Assembly: GCF_014649775.1 (NCBI RefSeq)
Contig: NZ_BMTR01000006.1
Span: forward strand, 310,001-374,000
Direction: 5' to 3'
From: Streptomyces longisporoflavus
GTDB lineage: Bacteria > Actinomycetota > Actinomycetes > Streptomycetales > Streptomycetaceae
Length of the DNA: 64,000 nucleotides
Shown here: piece by piece, positions 1-7,706 of the stretch
How the letters are laid out: every line of letters begins with the position of its first letter
Numbering within the stretch: position 1 is the first letter of the stretch
Notes under the pieces: model-generated
Seen by the model: only the letters and a program-made list of their open reading frames with translations
What the model was told of the DNA's origin: nothing
Database searches by the model: none
Translations under genes and position numbers: made by a program

Positions 1-202
1 CAGCACACTGCGCCGCGAGGGGCCGCCCGGTGCTCGGGGTCCTGCAGCCATCACTACCTCCAGGGGATCGGGGTGCGCCCGCGGCGCGGGAGGGCCGTGG
101 GACGGATGTCGCACGGCGGGGAGGTGGAGCGGGAAGGCGGCCGCTGTCCGGGCGCACCGCGTCACGGCGGATGGCGCGCGGACGCCCGGCAGCGGGGCCG
201 GG
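1..202. other. Left edge, no gene seen
   Basis: These 202 bases precede the stop codon of the first gene, which reads leftward. Short open frames exist on both strands, but none has a ribosome-binding site with a plausible product and all look like chance frames in GC-rich DNA. The stretch is probably the 3' flank of the neighbouring secreted-protein gene; any gene from outside the window cannot be judged here. Confidence 0.4.
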
Positions 203-1021
203 TCAGCAGGTCTGGCGGACGTATCCGCTGCTGCCCGCGGGCGACACGTCGAGGTCGCGGCGCACGATGCTCAGCCGGTCGCCCCAGCCCGCGCAGGAGG
301 TGCGCAGTCCCTCGGCCGTGTATTCGATGACCACGACGTCGTCGCCGAAGGCGGAGGTGTAGTCGCCGCACTCGTCGTAGACGCCGCACTCCTCGGCGAC
401 GGCGAAGTCCAGGCCGGTCTCCTCGCGCGCGTCGGCCAGTTGGGGCGTGTTCTTCTGCGCGGCGGCCAGGCCCCGCTGGTGGGCGCGGGCGGAGAGCAGC
501 TTGACGAAGGACTTGGCCTGCGAGGCGGTGAGCAGGTCCGGGAAGCGGGTGAAGGTGTCGTAGTTGTCGGGCTCGATGGCCTGGAAGCCCTTGTCGGCGC
601 AGCCGTCGATCCAGGAGCCGACCCGGGCGGCGATCCGCTTTCGCTTGTCGGCGGTGCGGATGTCCAGGACGGCCTCGCCCCAGTCGCCGTCGTAGACGAC
701 ATCGCCGTTGTCGTCCCGCAGCAGCAGGTCGGCGTCCCAGTCGCCCTCCGCCCCCGGCTGGGCCTGGAAGGCGTTGAGGTAGCAGATGTTGTACAGGCCG
801 GGTGCGGGGGCGGCCGTACGGTCGCGGCTGACGATCCCGACCCCGGCGGGCGGTGTGTACGCGCCGCCGATCTGGTAGTCGAACCCGGCGTGCGCCGGGG
901 GCGGTTCGACGGTGCTCGCTTCGGCGGCGGCGGTCGAGGGCGCGAGCAGGCAGGCGGCGGCGGTGGCCGTGAGGGCCGCTGACGCGGCGATGCCCGTGCG
1001 CAGAACACGATTGAGGCTCAT
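203..1021 (-). CDS. Secreted GH114-like (endo-alpha-1,4-polygalactosaminidase family) protein
   Basis: A 272-residue protein with an N-terminal Sec signal peptide (about 1-33, Ala-rich core ending STAAAEA), so it acts outside the cell. The mature part reads as a TIM-barrel glycoside hydrolase of the TM1410/GH114 type: it contains YQIGGAY early, ICYLNAFQ, a conserved DIR segment, IDGCADKGFQAIEPDNYD in mid-protein and AEECGVYDEC near the end. Members of this family hydrolyse alpha-1,4-linked galactosamine exopolysaccharide. The start at 1021 is chosen because GGAG lies about 9 bases upstream and the signal peptide begins there; a longer frame to 1186 has no signal. The regulator gene at 1303 is divergent. 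Substrate is inferred from the family only. Confidence 0.75.
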   Translation of the reverse strand: MSLNRVLRTGIAASAALTATAAACLLAPSTAAAEASTVEPPPAHAGFDYQIGGAYTPPAGVGIVSRDRTAAPAPGLYNICYLNAFQAQPGAEGDWDADLLLRDDNGDVVYDGDWGEAVLDIRTADKRKRIAARVGSWIDGCADKGFQAIEPDNYDTFTRFPDLLTASQAKSFVKLLSARAHQRGLAAAQKNTPQLADAREETGLDFAVAEECGVYDECGDYTSAFGDDVVVIEYTAEGLRTSCAGWGDRLSIVRRDLDVSPAGSSGYVRQTC

Positions 1022-1302
1022 CTCAGAGCTCCGGTGGTCTGAGGGCACGTCCCCGCCTCGGACACGCGAAGGGTCCTGGCGACTTAGTCCGGGCTCATGG
1101 CCGAGGCCAACTACCGGCTGGGCGTACCTCTGCGCCGAGTGCTCCGCACCGGCGTGCCAGGGAGTTAATCGAGCAGTTTCAGTCATGTCAAGGGACCTGG
1201 ACTGAGAAGCACTTGGCGTATTCGCGCAGAAACGCGCAGCGATTGTGCGGAACTCTGCTCACGGCTGCTGTTCCGGTCCCTCTCGCGGTCTATGCTCGCC
1301 GG

Positions 1303-2061
1303 GTGCTGAGAAGCGACCGCCAGGCGCGGATACTTGAGCATGTCGCCGCCCGGGGCAGCGCGGACGTCGTACGGTTGGCCGGCCTCCTCGGGGTTTCGCA
1401 GGCCACCGTCCGCCGTGACCTGCGGCAGTTGAGCGAGCAGCGGCTGCTCGAACGCACCCACGGCGGTGCGGTGCTCGGCGCACTGAGCATCGAAGTGCCG
1501 CTGCGGCACCGCGTCGACCAGCGCTCCCCGCAGAAGCAGGCCATCGCGCGGGCCGCCGCCGGCCTGGTGCCCGAGGGTGCGGTGGTCGGTCTCACCGGCG
1601 GCAGCACCACCACGGAGGTGGCCCGGCTGCTCGCCGACCGGGGGCCCGTCACGATCGTCACCAACGCCGTGAACATCGCGGCCGCCCTCGTCCTGCGCCC
1701 GGGCGTCACCCTGATCGTGGTCGGCGGCACCGCCCGCAGCGAGAGCTACGAACTGGTGGGCCCCATCGCGGAGAAGACCCTGGCCGACCACCACACCGAC
1801 ATCGCGTTCCTCGGCGTGGACGGCATCAGCGCCGTCCACGGCTGCACCACGCACGATCAGTTGGAGGCGGCCACCGACCGCGCCTTCGCGGGGCACAGCA
1901 GCCGCACCGTCGTGGTCGCCGACCACACCAAGATCGGCAGGGCGACGTTCGCCAGGATCTGCCCGACGGCCGGGGTGCACACCCTGGTCACCGACGCCGG
2001 CGCGCCCGGCGGCGAGCTCGATGCCATCGCCGCCGTCGGCGTGCAGGTCACGGTCGTATGA
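1303..2061 (+). CDS. DeoR-family transcriptional regulator
   Basis: A 252-residue cytoplasmic repressor-type protein. Residues about 5-60 form the DeoR winged helix-turn-helix (RQARILEHV, then VSQATVRRDLRQL and the wing THGGAVLG); the rest is the DeoR C-terminal sensor domain related to sugar-phosphate isomerases (GLTGGSTTTEVARLL, VTNAVNIA, FLGVDGIS, ADHTKIGRATF). DeoR proteins usually sense phosphorylated sugars and repress sugar-use genes. The start is the GTG at 1303; there is no good Shine-Dalgarno, but TATGCT at 1291-1296 would place a transcription start on the GTG, so the mRNA may be leaderless. A frame extending to 1213 adds 30 residues unlike the family. It is divergent from the secreted hydrolase, a possible target. 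Confidence 0.85.
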   Translation: MLRSDRQARILEHVAARGSADVVRLAGLLGVSQATVRRDLRQLSEQRLLERTHGGAVLGALSIEVPLRHRVDQRSPQKQAIARAAAGLVPEGAVVGLTGGSTTTEVARLLADRGPVTIVTNAVNIAAALVLRPGVTLIVVGGTARSESYELVGPIAEKTLADHHTDIAFLGVDGISAVHGCTTHDQLEAATDRAFAGHSSRTVVVADHTKIGRATFARICPTAGVHTLVTDAGAPGGELDAIAAVGVQVTVV

Positions 2062-2125
2062 GCCGCCGTACGAGCGACTGCCCGGGGTGTCGTACGAGCC
2101 GCTGACCTGGGTGTCGTACGAGCCG
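2053..2125. repeat. Short direct repeats between deoR-type gene and hemC
   Basis: The 17-base word GGGTGTCGTACGAGCCG occurs exactly at 2085-2101 and 2109-2125, and two poorer copies (TCGTATGAGCCG, CCGTACGAGCG) precede them, the first overlapping the stop codon of the upstream gene. The period is about 24 bases. The stretch separates two convergent genes and has no T-rich tail, so it does not look like an ordinary terminator. It may be slipped-strand duplication. Confidence 0.5.
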
Positions 2126-2139
2126 TCGTGCGGGAGCCG

Positions 2140-3075
2140 TCAGTGCGCGATGGAGTCGATCAGTTCGCGGGCGCCCTGGCGCAGGAGCGTCACCGCCACC
2201 GACGTGCCCAGCGTCGCCGGGTCGAGCGGTCCGGCCCACTCGTGGGCGTTGAGCACCGTCTTGCCGTCCGGGGTGAAGACGCGGGCGCGCAGCGAGAGAT
2301 CGCCGCTCCGCTCGCAGCGCGCGTATCCCGCGATGGGGGAGTTGCAGTGCCCTTGCAGGACGTGCAGGAACATGCGCTCGGCGGTGGCCTCCCGCCAGGC
2401 CTCCGGGTCGCCGAGGCCCGAGACGGCGTCGATGGTCCGCGTGTCGTCCTCGCGGCACTGCAGCGCCAGGATGCCCGCGCCGATCGGCGGGCACATCGCC
2501 TCCACCGACAGGACCTCGGTGACCACGTCCATGCGGTCGATGCGCTCCAGGCCCGACACCGCGAGCAGCAGCGCGTCCGCGTCGCCCGCGGCGAGCTTCT
2601 CCATGCGGCGCCCGGCGTTCCCGCGCATGGGCACGCACTCAAGTTGCGGGTGGGAGGCGGCGAGTTGGGCGATGCGGCGCACCGAGGACGTGCCGATGCG
2701 GGTGCCCGCGGGCAGCTCGTCCAGGGTCAGGCCGCCCGGGTGGATGAGCGCGTCGCGGATGTCGTCCCGCTTGAGGAACGCCGCGAAGGTGGTGCCCGCC
2801 GGCAGCGGCCGGTCCGCCGGTACGTCTTTGACGCAGTGCACCGCCAGGTCCGCCTCGCCGGCGAGGAGCGCCGCGTCGACCTCCTTGGTGAACGCCCCCT
2901 TGCCGCCCAGCTTCGCGAGGTCCCCCATCCAGCGGTCGCCGGAGGTCGTGACCGGCACGACCTCGGTGCGGATACCGGGGTGCAGCGCGGCGAGTTCGGC
3001 GCGTACGCGCTCCACCTGGGCCAGTGCCATGGGGGAGGAGCGGGAGACGATGCGGATCAGCTCAGGAGCGGACAT
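2140..3075 (-). CDS. hemC: Hydroxymethylbilane synthase (porphobilinogen deaminase)
   Basis: A 311-residue cytosolic enzyme that joins four porphobilinogen units into hydroxymethylbilane for haem, sirohaem and cobalamin synthesis. Conserved blocks are clear: IRIVSRSSPMALAQ at 8-20, the catalytic Asp in HCVKDVPADRP (about D84), substrate-binding TSSVRR (129-134) and the dipyrromethane cofactor cysteine in LQGHCNSPIAG (C244). The usual motif reads LEGGCQVPI, so this copy differs around the cofactor site. The start at 3075 begins the family's first beta strand; the longer frame to 3171 adds an unrelated N-terminus. It stands alone rather than in the hemACDB cluster usual for Streptomyces, so it may be a second copy. 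Confidence 0.9.
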   Translation of the reverse strand: MSAPELIRIVSRSSPMALAQVERVRAELAALHPGIRTEVVPVTTSGDRWMGDLAKLGGKGAFTKEVDAALLAGEADLAVHCVKDVPADRPLPAGTTFAAFLKRDDIRDALIHPGGLTLDELPAGTRIGTSSVRRIAQLAASHPQLECVPMRGNAGRRMEKLAAGDADALLLAVSGLERIDRMDVVTEVLSVEAMCPPIGAGILALQCREDDTRTIDAVSGLGDPEAWREATAERMFLHVLQGHCNSPIAGYARCERSGDLSLRARVFTPDGKTVLNAHEWAGPLDPATLGTSVAVTLLRQGARELIDSIAH

Positions 3076-3252
3076 GCGCACCACGATAGGCGCTCGCGGC
3101 AGAGGGCCGTTAAAGGAGTCCTCGCCTCGCTGGGGCCCGGAAGGCGGCCGGTTCCGGGGTGCGCCGCGCACCGAGCCCTCATAGCGTGAGGAGCAGTCGG
3201 CCCCCGTGCCCGCCTTTGTGCAGGTCCCGGCGTCAGTCCCCTGGGAGGTCCC

Positions 3253-3732
3253 ATGTCAGCCGCCGCCGCCCGCCAGGAGTCCCCGATCGTCCTGGAACGG
3301 ATGGCTCCCACCCATCTGGCCGACGTCCTGGCCCTGGGCCGGGAGCTGTACGACACCTCGGTCAAGCCCTACACGTCCTGGTCGCTGTCGGCGATCACCG
3401 GGCACATGGACGCCGATGCCTCCTCGTGCTGGGTGGCGCTGGACGGCGACGTGCTCGCCGGGTTCGTCTGCGGGTCGATGGGGTTCGACCACCGTACGGA
3501 CTGGGGGAACCTGGAGTGGATCGCCAGCGCGCCCGCCTATCAGGGGCGGGGGGTCGCCAGCCATCTGGTGCAGGCCTGCTGCGCGACCCTGACCGCCGCC
3601 GGTGCCGTCGCGGTCGTCACCGACGTGGAGTCGCGCAACACCGCGTCGGCCGCGCTGATGCGGCGCAACGGTTTCCGGGAGAGCGTCTCGGTCACTCTCT
3701 TCGTGCGCGACGCCCCCGAGGCGTCGCTCTGA
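3253..3732 (+). CDS. GNAT-family N-acetyltransferase
   Basis: A 159-residue protein with the GNAT fold. Residues 12-40 hold the first strand and helix (LERMAPTHLADVLALGRELY), and the acetyl-CoA pyrophosphate loop is seen as QGRGVASHL near residue 97, followed by the C-terminal NTASAALMRRNGFRES. Such enzymes move acetyl from acetyl-CoA to an amine; the substrate cannot be told from sequence. GGGAGG lies 5 bases before the ATG. Its last 41 bases overlap the 3' end of the MFS gene on the opposite strand. It is unlinked in operon terms to hemC, which is divergent. Confidence 0.85.
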   Translation: MSAAAARQESPIVLERMAPTHLADVLALGRELYDTSVKPYTSWSLSAITGHMDADASSCWVALDGDVLAGFVCGSMGFDHRTDWGNLEWIASAPAYQGRGVASHLVQACCATLTAAGAVAVVTDVESRNTASAALMRRNGFRESVSVTLFVRDAPEASL

Positions 3733-5260
3733 GGCGGCCCTTCCCCGCGCAGTCCTGGCCCGGCTCCAACGGCGGTGCGCCGACGCCCAGATGAGAGGTG
3801 CAGCGCGGGGTGTTGCCCGCCTCCTCGTGCCAGGTGCCCGGACGCGGGCGGATGAAGAGCAGCGCCGTGGCCGCCGCCAGGACGAACAGGCCCGCGCAGC
3901 CCACGGCCGCTTTCGCGAACGCCGTGTTCAGGGCCGCCGGATTCGCGTACGCCGTCCCGGACAGGCCCACGGCGAGCGGCAGCGCGGCCACGACGAGCAT
4001 CTGGGCGACCCTCGCGGCGGTGTTGTTGACGCCGCTGGCCAGGCCCGCGCGCCCCGCGTCGACCGAGGCCAGGACCGTCGCCGTCAGCGGGGCCACGAAC
4101 ACGCTCATCCCCAGGCCCAGGATCACGACCGCGGGCAGGACCTCGGTGCCGTACGAGGCGCCGGGCTCGATGCGCAGCATCAACAGCGCTCCCGCTCCGG
4201 CGATCAGCGGGCCCGCGACCAGCGGCAGGGTGGGGCCGACGCGCCGGGCGAGATCGCCCGCGGCGGCCGAGAGCAGCAGCATCAGGACCGTGATGGGCAG
4301 CGTCGCCGTGCCGGCCCGCAGGGCGTCGTAGCCCAGCGTCGTCTGCAACTGCACCGGCAGCATGAACAGGAGCCCGCCGATGGCCGCGTACAGGCACAGC
4401 GTCATGACGTTGGCCGCGCTGAACAGACGGGAGCGGAAGAGGGAGAGCGGCAGCATCGGGTTGCGGCGGCGGTGTTCGACGACGACGAATGCCGCGCCGG
4501 CGGCGAGGCCGCCGAGCCCCGGCAGCAGGGCCGCGGTCTTCGGCGCGTCCCCCGAGGCGCCGATCAGCGAGAAGCTGATGCCCGCCAGGAACAGCGCCGC
4601 CAGGCACGCGCCCGTCACGTCGAAGGGCTTGTCCGCGGCGCCCTCGGCGCGGCTCTCGGGCACGTGGCGCACCGCGAGGAGGACGAGCGCGGCCAGCGGC
4701 ACATTGATCAGGAAGATCCACCGCCAGCCGGGGCCGTCGATCAGCCAGCCGCCCAGGAACGGCCCGATCGCGCCCGCGACCCCGCCGAGGCCCGACCACG
4801 CGCCCACCGCCCGCGCCTGGTCCCGCGACCGGAACGAGGTGCGCACCAGGGCGAGCGAACCCGGCGTCAGCAGTGCGCCGCCGATGCCCTGCAGTGCCCG
4901 CGCCGCGATGAGCGTCCCCGCGTTCTGCGCGAGCCCGCACAGGGCCGAGGCCAGCGCGAACCACACGACGCCGATGACCAGGGTGCGCCGCCGGCCGATG
5001 CGGTCGCCGAGCGCCCCGCCGAGCAGCAGGAGTGCCGAGAGGGTGAGCATGTAGGCGTTGACGACCCACTGCAGGGACGCGAGCGAGGCGTCCAGGTCGC
5101 GGCCGAGCGTGGGCAGCGCGACGTTGACCACCGTGCCGTCCAGCATCGCCATGCCCGAGGCGAGCACGGCGCAGGTGAGGACCCAGCGGCCCCGCGCGGA
5201 CGCCAGCGCGACACCGCCGTCGGAGCTCTGCGTCGCCGAAGCCTCCGCCGCGGACGCCAT
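3692..5260 (-). CDS. MFS exporter, DHA2/EmrB type
   Basis: A 522-residue integral membrane protein with about 14 hydrophobic segments, the DHA2 drug:H+ antiporter pattern. Motif A-like GALGDRIGRRR lies after helix 2, and motif C-type LDGTVVNVALPTLGRDL follows helix 1. The C-terminus after the last helix is a long basic, disordered tail of about 50 residues (many Arg) that overlaps the acetyltransferase 3' end. The ATG follows only 12 bases after the stop of the second MFS gene, so both are almost certainly one transcript. The two are paralogues in tandem; whether they export different compounds or duplicate a function is unknown. No regulator is adjacent. Confidence 0.88.
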   Translation of the reverse strand: MASAAEASATQSSDGGVALASARGRWVLTCAVLASGMAMLDGTVVNVALPTLGRDLDASLASLQWVVNAYMLTLSALLLLGGALGDRIGRRRTLVIGVVWFALASALCGLAQNAGTLIAARALQGIGGALLTPGSLALVRTSFRSRDQARAVGAWSGLGGVAGAIGPFLGGWLIDGPGWRWIFLINVPLAALVLLAVRHVPESRAEGAADKPFDVTGACLAALFLAGISFSLIGASGDAPKTAALLPGLGGLAAGAAFVVVEHRRRNPMLPLSLFRSRLFSAANVMTLCLYAAIGGLLFMLPVQLQTTLGYDALRAGTATLPITVLMLLLSAAAGDLARRVGPTLPLVAGPLIAGAGALLMLRIEPGASYGTEVLPAVVILGLGMSVFVAPLTATVLASVDAGRAGLASGVNNTAARVAQMLVVAALPLAVGLSGTAYANPAALNTAFAKAAVGCAGLFVLAAATALLFIRPRPGTWHEEAGNTPRCTSHLGVGAPPLEPGQDCAGKGRLRATPRGRRARRE

Positions 5261-5272
5261 CGCCCCACCGCC

Positions 5273-6799
5273 CTACATGTGGACCGGGCCGCCGCCCGTG
5301 TCCGAGTGGACCGGAGCGCCCCGGCGGTAGAGAACGACCGTAACGAGGAGTCCGACGGCGAAGAAGACCGCCGACCACCAGTACGCGGTCGAGTAGCTCT
5401 CCATGGCCGACTGTGCCTGTACCTCGGGCGTCGGCCGCCTGCCCACGAGGTAGTTGGCCGCGGCGCTGGTGGCCAGGGAGTTGAGCAGGGCCGTGCCGAT
5501 CGAACCGCCCACCTGCTGGCTGGTGTTGACCATCGCCGATGCCACCCCCGCGTCGTGCGCGGCGACGCCCGCGGTGGCCATGCTCATCGCCGGGGCGAAG
5601 ACCAGACCCAGGCCGAGGCCGGCGACGAGCAGCGGCGGCAGGACGTGCGCGGCGTAGCCGCTGTGCACGTCCAGGGCGGTCAGCCAGGCCATCGCGGCGG
5701 CGGCGAGGCCCATGCCGAGGGGCACGATGGGTTTCGCGCCGAACCGGGGCACCAGCGAGTTGGTGGTGACGACGGAGATCACCACCATCACGGCGACCAT
5801 CGGCAGGAAGGCGAGGCCCGTCTTGACCGGCGTGTAGCCGAGGATCTGCTGGAGGTAGTACGTCAGGAACAGGAAGACTCCGAACATGCCGGCGCCGGAG
5901 ATGAACATCGCGAGGAACGACGCCGCGCGGTCCCGGTCGAGCACCACCCGCAGCGGGAGCAGCGGATGCGCGGCCCGCGTCTGCCACCAGGCGAAGGCGG
6001 CCACCAGGACGGCGCCGACCACCAGGAAGCCCCAGGTCCGGGCGTCGCCCCAGGCGTGCGACTCGGCGTTGGAGAAGCCGTAGACGATGCAGAAGAGGCC
6101 CGCGGAGACAAGGACCGTGCCGGGGACATCGAGCTTGGGCCGGTCCGCCGGCCTGCCGCCGTGCAGCAGCCGGGCGCCGCCGAGCATGGCGAACACCGCG
6201 AAGATCAGGTTCACGTACAGGCACCAGCGCCAGTCCAGGTACTCGGTCAGGACGCCGCCCAGGAGCAGGCCGACCGCGCCGCCCGCGCCCGCGATGGCGC
6301 CGTAGATGCCGAATGCCTTCGCCCGCTCCTTGGGGTCGGTGAAGGTCGTGGTGAGCAGGGAGAGCGCGGCGGGCGCAAGGAGGGCGCCGAAGAGGCCCTG
6401 GAGCGCCCTGGCCACCACCAGCATGGTGAAGCTGGTCGCCGCGCCGCCGAGGGCGGAGGCGAGCGCGAAGCCGCCGAGTCCGGCGAGGAAGACCAGTTTG
6501 CGGCCCACCAGGTCGGCGATCCGGCCGCCCAGGAGCAGCAGGCTGCCGAAGGCGAGTGCGTAGGCGGTGACGATCCACTGGCGGTTGCCGTCGCTGAAGC
6601 CGAGGTCCCGCTGGGCCGATGGCAGTGCGATGTTCACGATCGTCGCGTCGAGGACGACCATGAGCTGGGCGATGCCGACGACGCCGAGGATCAGCCAGCG
6701 GTGTTCGTGACGTCCGCCGGTCTCGTGCGGGGCCGGTGCGGAGGTGGCTCCCGCGGTGGGCGCCGTCTCGAAGGGTTCCGGCGCGGGCGAGCGGTCCAT
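5273..6799 (-). CDS. MFS exporter, DHA2/EmrB type (first of tandem pair)
   Basis: A 508-residue 14-helix permease. It shows LDATIVNIALPSAQRDLGF after helix 1 and GGRIADLVGRK in the loop after helix 2, both typical of DHA2 multidrug exporters, with a soluble Pro/Ala-rich N-terminus of about 35 residues. I place the start at 6799 because GGAGG sits 5 bases before it; an ATG at 6835 would add 12 residues but has only GGGG before it. It is the promoter-proximal gene of a two-exporter operon. It resembles its downstream partner but is not a close copy. The substrate is unknown. Confidence 0.88.
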   Translation of the reverse strand: MDRSPAPEPFETAPTAGATSAPAPHETGGRHEHRWLILGVVGIAQLMVVLDATIVNIALPSAQRDLGFSDGNRQWIVTAYALAFGSLLLLGGRIADLVGRKLVFLAGLGGFALASALGGAATSFTMLVVARALQGLFGALLAPAALSLLTTTFTDPKERAKAFGIYGAIAGAGGAVGLLLGGVLTEYLDWRWCLYVNLIFAVFAMLGGARLLHGGRPADRPKLDVPGTVLVSAGLFCIVYGFSNAESHAWGDARTWGFLVVGAVLVAAFAWWQTRAAHPLLPLRVVLDRDRAASFLAMFISGAGMFGVFLFLTYYLQQILGYTPVKTGLAFLPMVAVMVVISVVTTNSLVPRFGAKPIVPLGMGLAAAAMAWLTALDVHSGYAAHVLPPLLVAGLGLGLVFAPAMSMATAGVAAHDAGVASAMVNTSQQVGGSIGTALLNSLATSAAANYLVGRRPTPEVQAQSAMESYSTAYWWSAVFFAVGLLVTVVLYRRGAPVHSDTGGGPVHM

Positions 6800-6874
6800 G
6801 GGTGCCTCCAGAGGCCCCCCTGTCGCGCCGGACATCCCCGTAACACCGTAGATGCGCTGCCCGGGGGCCGCGAC

Positions 6875-6899
6875 CGGGGCCCGGCACCACCGGGCCCCG
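6875..6899 (-). terminator. Hairpin after the VOC gene
   Basis: A perfect 10-bp stem, CGGGGCCCGG at 6875-6884 and CCGGGCCCCG at 6890-6899, closes a 5-base loop. It lies 20 bases past the stop codon of the leftward VOC gene and before the MFS operon. There is no clear T-run, as is common for Streptomyces terminators. Confidence 0.6.
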
Positions 6900-6919
6900 C
6901 GGGTGGCGCGGGCGGGCGG

Positions 6920-7333
6920 TCAGTTCTGCGGCTCGCTGATGTCGACCATCCAGGGGATGCCGAAGCGGTCCGTGCACATGCCGAAGACGTCGCCCCACAT
7001 CTGCTTCTCCAGCGGCACGGCCACCGAGCCGCCTGCGGACAGCTTCTCCCAGTAGCCGCGCAGCTCGGCCTCGTCGTCTCCGCTCAGGCTCACCGAGAAG
7101 TTGTTGCCCGGCGTGTGGTCCATGCCGGGCGGGGTGTCGGAGCCCATCAAGGTGAAGCCGTTGGGTGCTTGCAGCAGGCCGTGCATGATCTTGTCGGCGA
7201 CCGGCGTGCCCTGCTGGCCGGCTTCGCCGAAGGTGTGGAGCGCGAGGTCGCCGCCGAAGACTTCCTTGTAGAACTCCAGGGCTTGGCGGGCGTCGCCGCC
7301 GAAGCTGAGGTACGGGTTGAGCCGCGAGACCAT
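6920..7333 (-). CDS. VOC/PhnB-like glyoxalase-fold protein
   Basis: A 137-residue protein of the PhnB/DUF-3-demethylubiquinone type within the vicinal-oxygen-chelate superfamily. It begins VSRLNPYLSFGGDARQALEF, the usual first beta-alpha unit, and ends DRFGIPWMVDISEP, the family's closing strand. The middle WEKLSAGGSVAVPLEKQMWG segment is also typical. These proteins are small cytosolic dimers often of unknown substrate. The start at 7333 has GGGAGG 5 bases ahead; the frame continues upstream to 7459 with an Arg-rich stretch that does not belong to the fold. A hairpin follows it, so it is probably a single-gene transcript. Confidence 0.85.
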   Translation of the reverse strand: MVSRLNPYLSFGGDARQALEFYKEVFGGDLALHTFGEAGQQGTPVADKIMHGLLQAPNGFTLMGSDTPPGMDHTPGNNFSVSLSGDDEAELRGYWEKLSAGGSVAVPLEKQMWGDVFGMCTDRFGIPWMVDISEPQN

Positions 7334-7706
7334 GGAAACCTCCCAAAACCGGGTAAAAGGTCCGTTGCGCGGAGAGTAGCGCGGCCCGCCGGCGACGGCC
7401 CGGTGAGGCCGGGCGCGCGGTCGTGCGGCACTGCGCGGGCGGGGCGTGCGGCTCATCACGGCCAGGGTGCGCCGCGCATCTCGCGGGGCGTGCGGCGCGT
7501 CGTCCGCTGATGGGCGGAAGTCGGACGGAAAGTCCGCTGGATGTAGTGCCCATCCATTTGTCGCACCCGGTTATTCAATCTTCATCGAATCCGGTCCGGC
7601 ATCCGGACGGACCCCTTGTGTGCGGACTGTATGCGAAATACGTTCTGCCGTATTCCTTGATCGTCCACGATCAACTCCGGAACCACCCTGGCGGAGGTAC
7701 CTACCC
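7334..7706. other. Divergent promoter region, no gene
   Basis: This 373-base gap separates the leftward VOC gene from the rightward peptide-uptake operon. Its right half (about 7550-7690) is clearly less GC-rich than the neighbouring genes, as expected for promoters. It holds an inverted repeat listed separately. No open frame with coding-type base use was found. Confidence 0.6.
7657..7674. promoter_or_regulatory. Inverted repeat ahead of peptide ABC operon
   Basis: TTGATCG and CGATCAA form a perfect 7-bp inverted repeat around the 4-base spacer TCCA, ending 32 bases before the GTG of the binding-protein gene. Its size and place suit an operator or an attenuating hairpin for the operon. No regulator gene is adjacent, so the binding factor is unknown. 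Confidence 0.45.

Noticed and set aside
3791..7510. Long plus-strand open frame opposite the MFS genes
   Set aside because: Antisense shadow of the minus-strand exporters with Arg/Gln/Asp-rich sequence and no ribosome-binding site or motif.
3540..7553. Very long minus-strand open frame of over 1300 codons across the two MFS genes and the VOC gene
   Set aside because: It is out of frame with three clear genes, is extremely Arg/Pro/Gly-rich and shows no domain. Long false frames are expected in DNA of this GC content.
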